A stretch of DNA of 64,000 bases, from assembly GCF_040930455.2 (NCBI RefSeq), contig NZ_CP170494.1; one strand, written 5' to 3'. The notes under the pieces were generated by a model. The model was not told where the DNA came from and ran no database searches. It saw nothing but the letters and a program-made list of their open reading frames with translations. A program made the position numbers and the translations under genes. The DNA comes from Neopusillimonas maritima. Lineage in GTDB: Bacteria; Pseudomonadota; Gammaproteobacteria; Burkholderiales; Burkholderiaceae_B. Shown piece by piece: positions 7,847 to 16,316 of this stretch. Within the stretch, counting starts at the first letter, position 1, and each line of letters begins with the position of its first letter.

Positions 7847-8313
7847 CAGCAGGGGTGTCGCTTAAGATGAACGATGTCACAAGGGCCACCATCAGGCTTC
7901 TCCCATGTGTCTTTGCCATTAATCGCATCAATGATTGCGTCGCCGTTCCAACCAACCAGGGCATCCGCATATTCCCCCAAGGCATCGGGAATATCACATT
8001 CTTTTTCGCCGTGTTCCCAAACGCCCACAATACGTTTTCCCTGCTTTGCGGCATATTCGATTTCCCAATTAACCCAATCACTGTCTTTTGTTTGGGGGGA
8101 AACGTAGCAAATAAAGACACCAGCCCAGTTGATCGCAGGTGCCAGAATTTGGGTCTTTATGTAATGCTCATCAGTGGCCTTGTTGAACTTCCCTGTATGG
8201 ATCGAGGAATCTCTGACATCCAGACCCTTCGGAGCCAGGAGATCTTTGAGCTTCTGAAGCCCATGATCGTCCTTATGTACATGGCTGATAAACACGTTTC
8301 TCTTTTCCGCCAC
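7846..8313 (-). CDS. ThsB-like TIR domain protein, first gene of the base-modification operon
   Basis: A 155-residue protein of the PF08937-type TIR-like family. NVFISHVHKDD is at residues 6-16, WAGVFICYVSPQTKDSDW is the central strand, and WVNWEIEYAAKQGK contains the probable catalytic Glu84. The C-terminus WEKPDGGPCDIVHLKRHPC is typical of stand-alone ThsB-like proteins. Translation starts at GTG 8313 behind a GGAGG site. It is only distantly like the other ThsB-like protein of this island (1398-1892), so it is not a recent duplicate. It leads a four-gene operon with Nmad2, MazG-like and UDG-like genes; I infer it is the NAD-consuming or signal-making toxic arm. I see no SLOG or macro-domain receptor inside this operon. 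Confidence 0.85.
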   Translation of the reverse strand: MAEKRNVFISHVHKDDHGLQKLKDLLAPKGLDVRDSSIHTGKFNKATDEHYIKTQILAPAINWAGVFICYVSPQTKDSDWVNWEIEYAAKQGKRIVGVWEHGEKECDIPDALGEYADALVGWNGDAIIDAINGKDTWEKPDGGPCDIVHLKRHPC

Positions 8314-8653
8314 CTGTCACCTCCATAGATATTTTTCTAATGGTTAAATATCGTAACTCCATTTGATATAAATGTCTGTAGGGTGGGTATCTTCTTGCCC
8401 CCACTCAGATGAGCGTGAGCTACGAGCAGTGCGATCTGCACCGCAGGGGCGCCAGAAGAGCAAGTCAGCATGGAGTATCTTGACCAAGCGATCAAAAGTG
8501 CGTATGCTAGTTGCCAGATAGATATATCGGGGTCTGAAAAGGCGTCTATCTGCCCCCTGGCAACAGGGTCCAGCCGTGCTGGTATCCAAAGAGCACCCGC
8601 GACATGAAGCCCCGTTCTACGGGGCTTCATCTTTTTCAACGCTCGAAATCCGA
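8314..8653. other. Intergenic stretch with repeats and hairpins
   Basis: About 340 bases without a credible gene separate the TIR gene from the integrase-associated gene. It must hold the promoter of the leftward TIR operon; the part next to 8313 is AT-rich, but no clear -10/-35 pair can be called. A CAGATAG repeat near 8515 is mirrored by CTATCTG near 8546. CCAGC and GCTGG pair at 8570-8582, and a strong terminator-like hairpin ends the stretch. Short frames here do not resemble known proteins. Confidence 0.4.
8604..8636 (+). terminator. Perfect hairpin terminator
   Basis: A 12-base perfect stem (8604-8615 with 8619-8630, ATGAAGCCCCGT and its complement) closes on a three-base loop and is followed by CTTTTT on the plus strand. 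By the position of the T-run it terminates rightward transcription; the stem alone may also slow leftward transcripts from the gene at 8654-9316. Confidence 0.7.
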
Positions 8654-9316
8654 CTATCGGCGCTGTCGACTCGGATCGCGCACCGGCTCCCCTCGGAACA
8701 CCTTGGCCGCCATCACCTGAAAGCGCACACGCCCCTTGCGTTCGTGAGGCACCCCTGGCCCTGGCGTCCCAGCCAACCGCACGTAAGCACTTTCAACCAC
8801 CATCCGTAGCGTGTTGCCTTCATGGCGACGTAGCCGAAAGTAAATTTCATAGTCCACCGCTTGCCCTTGATCGTCGATACTGCGGATGACCAGCCAATTG
8901 CCATGTCCGGTAAAGTTGCAATAGTGGTCATTCAGCGTTTGCACCAGAGCGGGCAGTGATAGCGACCAGCGGTAACGGTCGAAGCAGAAAGCGCGGGCGA
9001 CAGCTCGATGATCGAGTATCAGCCGATCATGCCCCAACACATCGAAGTCCAGCGTTTCACCTGGCTTGGGGCCAAACGACACACAATGCGAAGTGAACTC
9101 CACTTCAATACGCAGCGTCAGAGCGGGATAACGCGTCGTTGCGGCAATAGCAAGCTCAAAGACAGGGCCACGCATGTGCGTCAGATCATATCGGGTGCAC
9201 GCAACGTCAATGAAGCCCTGCCGCAAATAGCGTATCCACTGCATCAGGCCGCACCTTTTGAAACGCACCGCACATGTTTGGAAGGGGCTGGTTTGTTGCT
9301 CGTTGTCATACCACAC
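8654..9316 (-). CDS. Uncharacterised integrase-associated protein
   Basis: A 220-residue protein of unknown family. It starts at GTG 9316, overlapping the integrase stop by 11 bases, which is typical of a translationally coupled accessory gene. The open frame continues upstream, but only inside the integrase gene. It has no signal peptide or membrane segment. Its second half is rich in beta-strand-like sequence with many Arg residues (IYFRLRRHEGNTLRMVVES, KGRVRFQVMAAKVFRGEPV). The coupling suggests a function connected with the integrative element, but I do not recognise it and assign no activity. Confidence 0.6.
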   Translation of the reverse strand: MWYDNEQQTSPFQTCAVRFKRCGLMQWIRYLRQGFIDVACTRYDLTHMRGPVFELAIAATTRYPALTLRIEVEFTSHCVSFGPKPGETLDFDVLGHDRLILDHRAVARAFCFDRYRWSLSLPALVQTLNDHYCNFTGHGNWLVIRSIDDQGQAVDYEIYFRLRRHEGNTLRMVVESAYVRLAGTPGPGVPHERKGRVRFQVMAAKVFRGEPVRDPSRQRR

Positions 9317-10083
9317 CCTCTTCAGACGACGCAGCCGCCCGCTTCGTTCCTGGTGGTACGGCGCGCGTTGGGCGCTTGCGATGTCGGTATGGACGGTAGT
9401 TGCCTTGGCTGGTTTTGGTCGGCTCGTTGACCTCCACTGCAACGGGTGCTTGCGTATCGGCAGGTTTCTGATTACCAATTGTCTCCTGACGCATATTGGC
9501 AACCTTCTCCGCAGCCGCTCGAATCGGGTCATCCTCCGTATGGACATACGACATGAACATGGACACCGTTTTATGTGCGGTCAATGCCATGCCAACCTTA
9601 ATCGGCGTACCAGAGTTGGCAATATCGGTTGCCGCACGGTGACGGATGCCGTGCGTGCCGACATGCGGCACTCCGGCCCGACCTAAGATGCGCTTCCATC
9701 CGTTGTAATAGGTACTGCTAGGCAGTGGCGTCTGAGGATCGAAAATGGCCGGGCAGACATAAGGCGAATCATCAATGCGATACGCATTCTTCAATAGCTG
9801 ATAGGCCACCTCGCTCATTGGCTTGGATATGTCACCTGTCTTGCTGTCCGGCCAGACAACGCGGCGGTTTTCAAAGTCGATCCACTTCCACTCCAACAGA
9901 CGAATTTCCGACATACGTGCCGAAAACTCGAATTGCAAACGAACAGCCAACATCACTGTTGGGTGCTCCAACCCTTCCTCGTCCGCACGGTCGAGATACT
10001 TATAAAGTTGGGCAAGCTCACTGTTGGTGATGAACCGCGTCGAGCCATCCTCCCGATACTTCGGGACATGGCGGCACGGATTA
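9306..10083 (-). pseudogene. Tyrosine recombinase (integrase), 5' half lost at the IS3 junction
   Basis: The catalytic domain of a phage/ICE-type tyrosine integrase. It runs from NPCRHVPKYREDG at the IS boundary through TRFITNSELAQL, RMSEIRLLEW (first catalytic Arg), HGIRHRAATD (H-x-x-R), TAHKTVSMFMSYVH (His and nucleophile Tyr) and a basic tail. The N-terminal arm-binding and core-binding regions, usually 150-200 residues, are absent because the frame ends exactly at the left IS3 terminus (10085). The remaining frame has no start of its own except internal TTG codons. It originally mobilised the island, and the loss of its 5' half should leave the island unable to excise by itself. Confidence 0.85.
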
Positions 10084-10084
10084 G

Positions 10085-10111
10085 TGAATCAAACCGGGTT
10101 TTGAGGAGGCT
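10085..10111 (+). repeat. Left terminal inverted repeat of the IS3 element
   Basis: The end sequence begins TGAATCAAACCGGG and finishes GAGGAGGCT. It matches the complement of the right end at 22 or more of 27 positions, with mismatches confined to the middle. Confidence 0.9.
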
Positions 10112-10134
10112 TCATTTCCTGAGAGAATGAAGCT

Positions 10135-10458
10135 ATGAAGAAACAAAATACCTTTTCGCCTGAAGTGCGCGAGCGTGCGGTGCGTCTTGTCCAAGAGCAT
10201 CGCCAGGACTATCAATCGTTGTGGGCTGCTGTGCAGTCCATTGCCCCCAAGATTGGCTGCAATGCCTCAACGCTGCTCGAGTGGGTCAAGCGCTCAGAGG
10301 TTGATAGCGGTGTCCGTGCCGGCGTGACCACCGACGAACGTGAACGCATGAAGGCGCTGGAGCGAGAGAATCGCGAATTACGGCGAGCCAACGAGATTCT
10401 AAAAACGGCGAGCGCTTTTTTCGCACAGGCGGAGATCGACCGCCAAACAAAGAAATAA
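10135..10458 (+). CDS. IS3-family transposase OrfA
   Basis: A 107-residue DNA-binding subunit. It has a helix-turn-helix (FSPEVRERAVRLVQEH ... GCNASTLLEWVKR) followed by a leucine-zipper-like segment (ERMKALERENRELRRANEIL) that mediates multimerisation in this family. Near its end a run of six T (10416-10421) lies where the orfB frame is entered by a -1 shift (…ASAFF-RTGGDRPP), the usual way of making the OrfAB fusion transposase. OrfA is intact, but the element cannot transpose because orfB is split. Confidence 0.9.
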   Translation: MKKQNTFSPEVRERAVRLVQEHRQDYQSLWAAVQSIAPKIGCNASTLLEWVKRSEVDSGVRAGVTTDERERMKALERENRELRRANEILKTASAFFAQAEIDRQTKK

Positions 10459-11063
10459 ACGCCTACATTGATGCGCATCGCGATTTATACGGGGTCGATC
10501 CGATCTGTAAGGTACTGCAGGTTGCTCCGTCAGCGTACAGGCGCCATGCCGCTCGGTGCCGTCAACCTTGGTTACGCAGCCAACGCGCAAAGAAAGATGA
10601 GCAACAGATGATGGATATTCGCCGCATCTGGGAGCAGAACTTTCGCGTGTATGGTGCCCGCAAGGTTTGGAGGCAAATGAACCGTGAAGGGATCTCAGTG
10701 GCTCGCTGTACGGTTGAGCGCTTGATGCGCCGGCTGGGCATTGAAGGCGTTCGTCGTGGTAAACGGGTACGTACCACCGTGCCTGACAACGCAGCGGCAC
10801 ATCCAATGGACCTGGTCAAACGTCAGTTCGAAGTTGATCGTCCAAACCGCCTGTGGGTTGCAGATTTCACTTATGTATCCACATGGCAGGGTTGGCTCTA
10901 CGTGGCCTTTGTCATTGATGCTTATTCCAAAAGGATTGTGGGCTGGAGAGCCAGCAGCAGTATGACAACGGACTTTGTTTTAGATGCGTTAGAACAAGCA
11001 GTGTATGACCGACGTCCCAGCGAATCGGATGGCTTGATCCACCATTCAGATCGCGGAGTTCAA

Positions 11064-12519
11064 CCCGAGTTCAAGGAGTCGTTGCAACACCGGTTTTTTG
11101 AGCCTTCGATAATAGATCGGCGAGTGCTTCCGCAGGCGTTTTCCAGCCCAAGGTTTTTCGCGGCCTACTATTCAGCGTGGCAGCCACGGCATCTAGCTCT
11201 CGGTCAGTATATCGATTTATGTCTGTGCCTTTTGGGAAATACTGCCGCAGTAATCCATTGGTATTCTCATTGGTGCCGCGTTGCCAAGGGCTTCGTGGGT
11301 CGCAGAAGTAGATGGCTAACCCCGTCTCGATTCGCAACTGCATGTGCTGAGCCATTTCAGTCCCCTGATCCCACGTCAATGACTTGGCCAATTGCGCGGG
11401 AAGCGCAGTGATCTTGGCTGCTATGGCGTTACGCACCGCTTCTGCACCATGGCCCGCTGTAGCGGAGCCATGCTTGAGCCGAGCCCCTGGCTCATGGCAT
11501 GCCATTGGCGGCAGGTGCAGTAGCAGCGTGAATCGGGATGAACGTTCAACCAGCGTACCTATTGCCGAACTGTTTAGTCCAATAATCAAATCTCCTTCCC
11601 AGTGACCGGGTACAGCGCGATCAGCCGCTTCGGCCGGTCGCTCGCTAATCATCACGTCAGGGGTAATGAATGACTTGCCTCGTTGTTGAGATCTGGCGCG
11701 TGGAACCCGTAATGCTCTGCCAGTGCGTAGGCAAGCTGACAACTCTCGTCGTAGAGCCCCACGCCCCTGAATGTACAGCGCTTGGTAAATGGCTTCGTGA
11801 GATATCCGCATAGAGGCATCGTCCGGAAAATCGATGGGTAGCCGACGGCTGATTTGCTCTGGACTCCAGCAACTGCCCCAGCGTCGATCTGCACGCGGGC
11901 CGTGACGGCGCCCCTTCCATGGCACCGTTGGTCCTGAGATCGACTTGCCATGAGCGTCGAGAACCATGCCGGCGAGCCGCTCCTGTACATAGGCCCTTAA
12001 CGCGGCGTTCTGTGCAAGTCTGGCTGGCTTTGGACGTTGCGCTGCTCTATCAGCCTTCCACTGTGCCACTGTCGCCCGGTACTGCAGCGTACCACCGCGC
12101 GTCGCTGCGTTGCGCCGCAACTCACGTGAAATCGTTGATGGCGAGCGCCCTAAGCGTCGGGCAATCTCCCGTAGGCTTTGTTGCTGAGCGCGCATTAAGC
12201 CAATTTCTTCACGCTCAGATAAAAAAAGACAGATAGCGCCCTGAAGGAGACTTCAGGCTCATTGGTGGCAGTCCTCCTGCTTCTCGGAACCAGCGTGGCC
12301 CTACAGGTTGTGAAACGCCACTCGCTTGGGCCGCCTCCTCGCTTGAGAGCCCTGCTGCGATGTATTTCCAAAACGTCCGCTTTGTGGGTCGCTGATTAAC
12401 TCCTGGGCGTCCCGGCGAATACATCGGCGCGCGTCCGGTTTGCCCAGTTACCCAACCTTTAGGTCGTCCCATATAACACCTCTTTTCCTGAGATGTTGCA
12501 ACGACCACTTGAATCCACC
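11064..12519 (-). mobile_element. IS30-family element inserted in orfB
   Basis: About 1,456 bp, lying between two CAA triplets (11061-11063 and 12520-12522) that fit a 3-base target duplication. Its ends form roughly 26-base imperfect inverted repeats; both share TCGTTGCAAC at the inner side and TTCAAG further out. It carries a single leftward transposase gene. Junctions are exact because the split IS3 orfB frame is restored on removal. Confidence 0.85.
11071..12472 (-). pseudogene. IS30-family transposase with a homopolymer frameshift
   Basis: The gene starts at ATG 12472 (MGRPKGWVTGQTGRAPM) and its first frame runs to SGRYLSFFI-stop. The remainder continues from SEREEIGLMRAQQQSLREIARRLG in another frame. 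The two frames meet at a run of seven A on the plus strand (12221-12227); removing one base would give one protein of about 465 residues. The second part holds the helix-turn-helix and the DDE core: GHWEGDLIIG, TWDQGTEMAQH and WQRGTNENTNGLLRQYFP. The family does not normally use frameshifting here, so this is either an inactivating indel or a homopolymer sequencing error. Confidence 0.8.
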
Positions 12520-12834
12520 CAATATGTATCAATTCGGTATACAGAGCGTCTGGGTCAAGCTGGCATCAATCCTTCGGTGGGCAATACGGGAAGTGCCTAT
12601 GATAATGCGTTAGCAGAAACGATTAATGGACTGTACAAAACTGAATTAATTCATCGCCGGGCACCCTGGAAATCCAAAGCAGCCGTGGAGCTAGCTACTT
12701 TGGAGTGGGTATCTTGGTTCAACCACCAACGGTTGCTCGGATCGATTGGCGATGTGCCACCGGCCGAAGCCGAAGAGCGTTATTATCGACAGTTCGCGGC
12801 TCCCGCTGCGGAACCTGTTTTACTTTAACCAAAC

Positions 12835-12861
12835 AGCCTCCGCGATTCCCGGTTTGATTCA
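12835..12861 (-). repeat. Right terminal inverted repeat of the IS3 element
   Basis: Reads AGCCTCC...CCCGGTTTGATTCA, the complement of the left end. It is followed directly by rlmF coding sequence without a duplicated target. Confidence 0.9.
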
Positions 12862-13817
12862 CCTCGTTCCATCCCCGCAATCGCCATCAGGGCCGCTACG
12901 ATTTCACCACATTGATCAAAAGCATGCCGGAACTCGCCGCGTTCGTGCGGGTCAATCCGCATGGCGATCAAAGCATTGATTTTGCCAACAGCGCCGCGGT
13001 GCGGGCGCTGAACGCCGCCCTGCTCAAAGCCTGGTACGGCTTGGCTCACTGGGATATCCCGGAAGGCTATTTATGCCCGCCCATTCCGGGCCGGGGCGAT
13101 TATGTGCATCATCTGGCCGACCTGCTGGCCGAACGCAATGCAGGCGTCATACCCCACGGCCCGGCGGTGCATGTGCTGGACATCGGCACGGGCGCCAGCG
13201 CAATCTACCCGGTCATCGGCCATTGTGACTATGGGTGGCGCTTCACGGGCTCGGATATTGATTCGGTTGCCATCAAATCGGCACAAGCGATTATCCAGGC
13301 GAACCCCGCCCTCAGAGGCGCAGCCGAAGTACGCCTTCAGAAATCGCCGGCCCATATCTTCAAAGGCCTGGTCGGCGTGAATGAATACTTTGACCTGACA
13401 CTGTGCAATCCCCCTTTCTACAGTTCATCGGAAGAAGCGGCAGACAATTCGGAACGGAAATGGCGCGGCCTGGGCAAAGCCGGGGCCCGGCACAAACGCC
13501 CGTTGCTGAATTTTGGCGGTCGCGATAACGAGCTATTGTACGAAGGCGGCGAGGCCCTGTTCATCAGCCGCATGGCCGAAGAAAGCACCATCTTCCAGAA
13601 ACAGGTGCTTTGGTTCTCCACGCTGGTCTCGAAGGAATCGAACCTGCCGAAAGTCTATCGCAGCATCAAAAACGCCGGTGCACTCGAGGTGCGTACAATC
13701 GACATGGCACAAGGCCAGAAAAAAAGCCGCTTCGTGGCCTGGACCTTTCTGAACCGTGCAGATCAAGAAGCATGGCACAAAAGGCGCGAAGCGAATGCGG
13801 GGCGCAAGAGCCGGTAA
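12862..13817 (+). pseudogene. rlmF: rlmF, 23S rRNA (adenine-1618-N6)-methyltransferase, lacking its 5' end
   Basis: The frame entering from the IS boundary reads FHPRNRHQGRYDFTTLIKSMPEL, a conserved N-terminal region of RlmF, so only about the first ten residues are missing. The SAM fold follows (VHVLDIGTGASAIYPVIG, FTGSDIDSVAIKSA) with the catalytic NPPF motif in LTLCNPPFYSSSEEA. No start codon precedes the remnant: a TGA lies in frame 6 bases before the junction. Translation could restart at TTG 12912 or ATG 12924, which would drop the HPRNRH segment. The enzyme methylates A1618 of 23S rRNA; whether this copy works is doubtful. Confidence 0.85.
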
Positions 13818-13854
13818 GACCGTTCACCGGCTGCTCGCGGCTGGAGTGCAGCGC

Positions 13855-14628
13855 TTATCCCTGAACGGGCTCTTCGTCGTTGCTCATCCATTTGTGCAGG
13901 CCGTCAACCCAGGTGTGCGCGGGCAGGCCCAGCTTGGCGTGAATTTGTTCAGCGCGTTTGTAAAGGTCGTCGAAGTCTACCGAAGGCGACCGCTTAAAAG
14001 CAATGGCCACGATGTTGCCCTGGTGTACTTCAGGCAGCCACGCCACAGCCTCGAACGAATCTTGCAACAACTGAATGTGGTGCAGGTGCTCCGGCCAGTC
14101 GCAATATAAGTTTATCGTCAAAATGCCGGTGGCAGTCAGGCAGCTTGCGCATTGAGCGTAGAAGGCGGCGGTGCTACGCAAAGGCCTTATGGCTTGGGCA
14201 TCGTACAAATCCACCTGTAGAACATCGATTGAACGACGACGGGAAAAGTCCGACACGTAATCCATGGCATCCAGCGCCAGCACGTTTAAGCGCCCGTCGT
14301 CGGGCGGTAAGGCAAAATGGTTGCGGCAGGCCGTGATCACGTCGGGATCCAGCTCAATGGCGGTCACTTTGGCTGGCGATAAGCGTTGATAACAAAATTT
14401 GGTTAGCGCGGCTGCGCCCAGGCCAAGTTGAACGATATGCGCCGCATTATCGCGAAACAGCAGCCACATCATCATTTGCTGAACGTATTCAAGCTCAATC
14501 TCGTTGGGCTGGTTAATCCGCATGGCACCCTGTACTACAGAAGAGCCAAAGTGCAGGGTGCGTACACCGTCGTTTTCCAGAATATTCAGCATGAGGTCAC
14601 GGCCATGGGGGAATACAGCGAACCGCAT
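13855..14628 (-). CDS. Spermidine-synthase-like methyltransferase-fold protein
   Basis: A 257-residue protein of the polyamine aminopropyltransferase (SpeE-like) family. The beta-barrel start lies around residues 1-45 (GVRTLHFGSSVVQGAMRI). The nucleotide-binding core has HIVQLGLGAAALTKF, VTAIELDPDVI and an IDVLQVDLYDAQA segment where the catalytic Asp of SpeE is expected. Several residues that SpeE uses to hold putrescine (the GGGDG motif) are replaced here by GLGAA, so the substrate may not be putrescine. The start at 14628 follows the ThDP-enzyme stop by 38 bases; longer frames overlap that gene. The two genes form an operon. Confidence 0.75.
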   Translation of the reverse strand: MRFAVFPHGRDLMLNILENDGVRTLHFGSSVVQGAMRINQPNEIELEYVQQMMMWLLFRDNAAHIVQLGLGAAALTKFCYQRLSPAKVTAIELDPDVITACRNHFALPPDDGRLNVLALDAMDYVSDFSRRRSIDVLQVDLYDAQAIRPLRSTAAFYAQCASCLTATGILTINLYCDWPEHLHHIQLLQDSFEAVAWLPEVHQGNIVAIAFKRSPSVDFDDLYKRAEQIHAKLGLPAHTWVDGLHKWMSNDEEPVQG

Positions 14629-14666
14629 TATCCCCCAATACAGGGTTTTACGCCTGTGCCGTTCCC

Positions 14667-16316
14667 CTAAGGGCGCGCAATGGCGGCCCCACCATAAACG
14701 GATGCGGGGTCGATCTTCATGTCGATCACCAATGGGCGCTTGCGGTCGCGCGTGGCCACGGCGTTCATTGCCGCCTGCAATTCGTCGCTGCTGGTCACGG
14801 TTAACCCCTTGCAACCGAAAGCCTCGGCGATGCGCGCAAAGTCACGCGACGGCAACAGCGAGATGTCTGGATCCATGTTGTGCATGGTCATGGCAATATG
14901 CTCTGCGCCGTAGCTGCCATCGTTGGCCACGATCACGACCAGGTCCAGTTGCTCGGCCACGGCAGTGGCCAGTTCGCTCAGGCCGCTCAGCATGAAGCCG
15001 CCATCCCCTGTAACAAGCAGGGTTGGCCGATCTCCGGCTGCTCTGGCGGCCCCCATGGCCGTGGCCTCGCCAATACCAATGGACGAAAAGCCGTTGCCGT
15101 CGACATAAGAGCGCGGATTCGGCACCGAAATCACGTTCCAGAACGCGAACATGAAACGCCCGGAGCCGGTGACGAACACACGATCCTTGGGCAGCGCCTC
15201 TTCCACCGCGAAGGCCACCTCGTAAAGGTCAACGGTTCCGGCCGGCGTCGAATGCACGAGTTTCGTTCGCGCCTTCTCGTGATAAGTCTTGAGTTGCTGG
15301 AGCAGGTCGTCGTTACGTGCGCCAGAGCCCGGAATCTCGGCCTCGTCCAGCCAGTTGACCATGGCATCGGCCGTTAAGCCGGGATCACCGAGCAGACCAA
15401 CGGTTACGGGCGTGCAGCGCCCGAGTTCGCTTGGCAGCGGATTGATCTGGACAATACGTTTGCCACGGGTCAAGCCCCGCTCTCCCGAAGTGTATTTATT
15501 CAGGCTGGCGCCGAACACAATCAGGCAGTCGCTGCGCCCAATAACATCCAGTGCCACCTCATGGGCAACGGTTCCGGAAATGCCCAGGTTGAACGGATCA
15601 TCATTGAAAAGTCCTTTCCCACGCAATGAGGTTGCCACGGGCGCCTCAATGCGACGCGCAAAACGCAATACCGCAGCCTCAGCCTCTGGGCTATCTACCC
15701 CACGCCCGGCGATAACAACCGGCAGGCGCGACGAGGCGATGATGCCGATGGCGTCATCCATGTCAGTACTGCTTTCAATAACGCTGCGCGTCTCGGGTAG
15801 TCGCAGGTACGGTTTCTGATATTCAACTTCCACCCACTGAAACTCTACCGGTATGTTGAGCACGATGGGTCGACGCTCGACATGGGCGCGGTAAAACACA
15901 CGCGCCAAGTCTTCGGCCACGGTTTCCGGGCTGCGCAGCATCTCGAAGCCTGCGCCGGTGGCTTCAACCAGCCCTCGTTGATTTACATTCTGGGCGTGTT
16001 CGCGGTCGATCGCCGGGGTATCACCGGCAAGCAGCACCATGGGCGTACCCGCCTTGACGCCTTCAACCAGGGGCGTGATGGTGTTTGTTAAGCCAGGGCC
16101 GTGGGTGACAGCCGCCACGCCCACCTTCCCTGCCACACGGGCCCAACCTTGAGCCATCAATACCGCACTCCCTTCATGAACGGCCGCGACATAGTGCCCG
16201 TTGCAGTCACGGCGAAAACTGTCGATGATGTACACACACCCGTCGCCGAGTACGCCAAACAACTCCGTGCAACCCATATCCGACAATCCGCGGGCAATCG
16301 CTTCATAAACTTTCAC
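14667..16316 (-). CDS. Thiamine-diphosphate-dependent enzyme (acetolactate-synthase-like)
   Basis: About 549 residues with the three-domain ThDP layout. The N-terminal PYR domain has the activating Glu in AAVHEGSAVLMAQGWAR, the central domain is NAD/FAD-like (SSRLPVVIAGRGVDSPEA), and the C-terminal PP domain has the cofactor motif GDGGFML...VANDGSYG. It resembles the IlvB/oxalyl-CoA-decarboxylase/benzoylformate-decarboxylase superfamily. The exact 2-oxo acid cannot be assigned, and no small regulatory subunit gene is nearby, which argues against true acetolactate synthase. GTG 16316 is preferred because GAGGAG lies just upstream; the more distal TTG would put that site inside the gene. A spermidine-synthase-like gene follows. 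Confidence 0.8.
   Translation of the reverse strand: MKVYEAIARGLSDMGCTELFGVLGDGCVYIIDSFRRDCNGHYVAAVHEGSAVLMAQGWARVAGKVGVAAVTHGPGLTNTITPLVEGVKAGTPMVLLAGDTPAIDREHAQNVNQRGLVEATGAGFEMLRSPETVAEDLARVFYRAHVERRPIVLNIPVEFQWVEVEYQKPYLRLPETRSVIESSTDMDDAIGIIASSRLPVVIAGRGVDSPEAEAAVLRFARRIEAPVATSLRGKGLFNDDPFNLGISGTVAHEVALDVIGRSDCLIVFGASLNKYTSGERGLTRGKRIVQINPLPSELGRCTPVTVGLLGDPGLTADAMVNWLDEAEIPGSGARNDDLLQQLKTYHEKARTKLVHSTPAGTVDLYEVAFAVEEALPKDRVFVTGSGRFMFAFWNVISVPNPRSYVDGNGFSSIGIGEATAMGAARAAGDRPTLLVTGDGGFMLSGLSELATAVAEQLDLVVIVANDGSYGAEHIAMTMHNMDPDISLLPSRDFARIAEAFGCKGLTVTSSDELQAAMNAVATRDRKRPLVIDMKIDPASVYGGAAIARP

Larger units (their letters stand above)
10416..12828 (+). pseudogene. IS3-family transposase OrfB, split by the IS30 insertion
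   Basis: The coding halves are 10416-11063 and 12520-12828. The first half contains NKEINAYIDAHRDLYG, YGARKVWRQMNREG (HTH_21) and the first DDE residue in LWVADFTYVSTWQG; it breaks after HHSDRGVQ (second Asp). The second half resumes at YVSIRYTERLGQAGI and contains the catalytic Glu in YDNALAETINGLYK and the C-terminal WFNHQRLLGSIGDVPPAE. Removing 11064-12522 restores one uninterrupted frame, which fixes the insertion point and shows the insertion was recent. Confidence 0.9.
10085..12861 (+). mobile_element. IS3-family element, interrupted by an IS30-family element
   Basis: The element is bounded by 27-base imperfect inverted repeats and carries orfA and orfB in IS3 arrangement. Subtracting the inserted IS30 copy and its 3-base duplication leaves about 1,318 bp, normal for the family. 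The flanks (GATTAG before 10085, CCTCG after 12861) show no shared 3-4 base duplication. The left flank is inside an integrase gene and the right flank inside rlmF. The element therefore does not sit in a simple insertion site; it has probably served as a recombination point between two copies, or it caused an adjacent deletion. Confidence 0.9.

Noticed and set aside
12221..12227. Programmed frameshifting in the IS30 transposase at the A7 run
   Set aside because: The family normally has a single open frame, so an inactivating indel or a homopolymer error is more likely.
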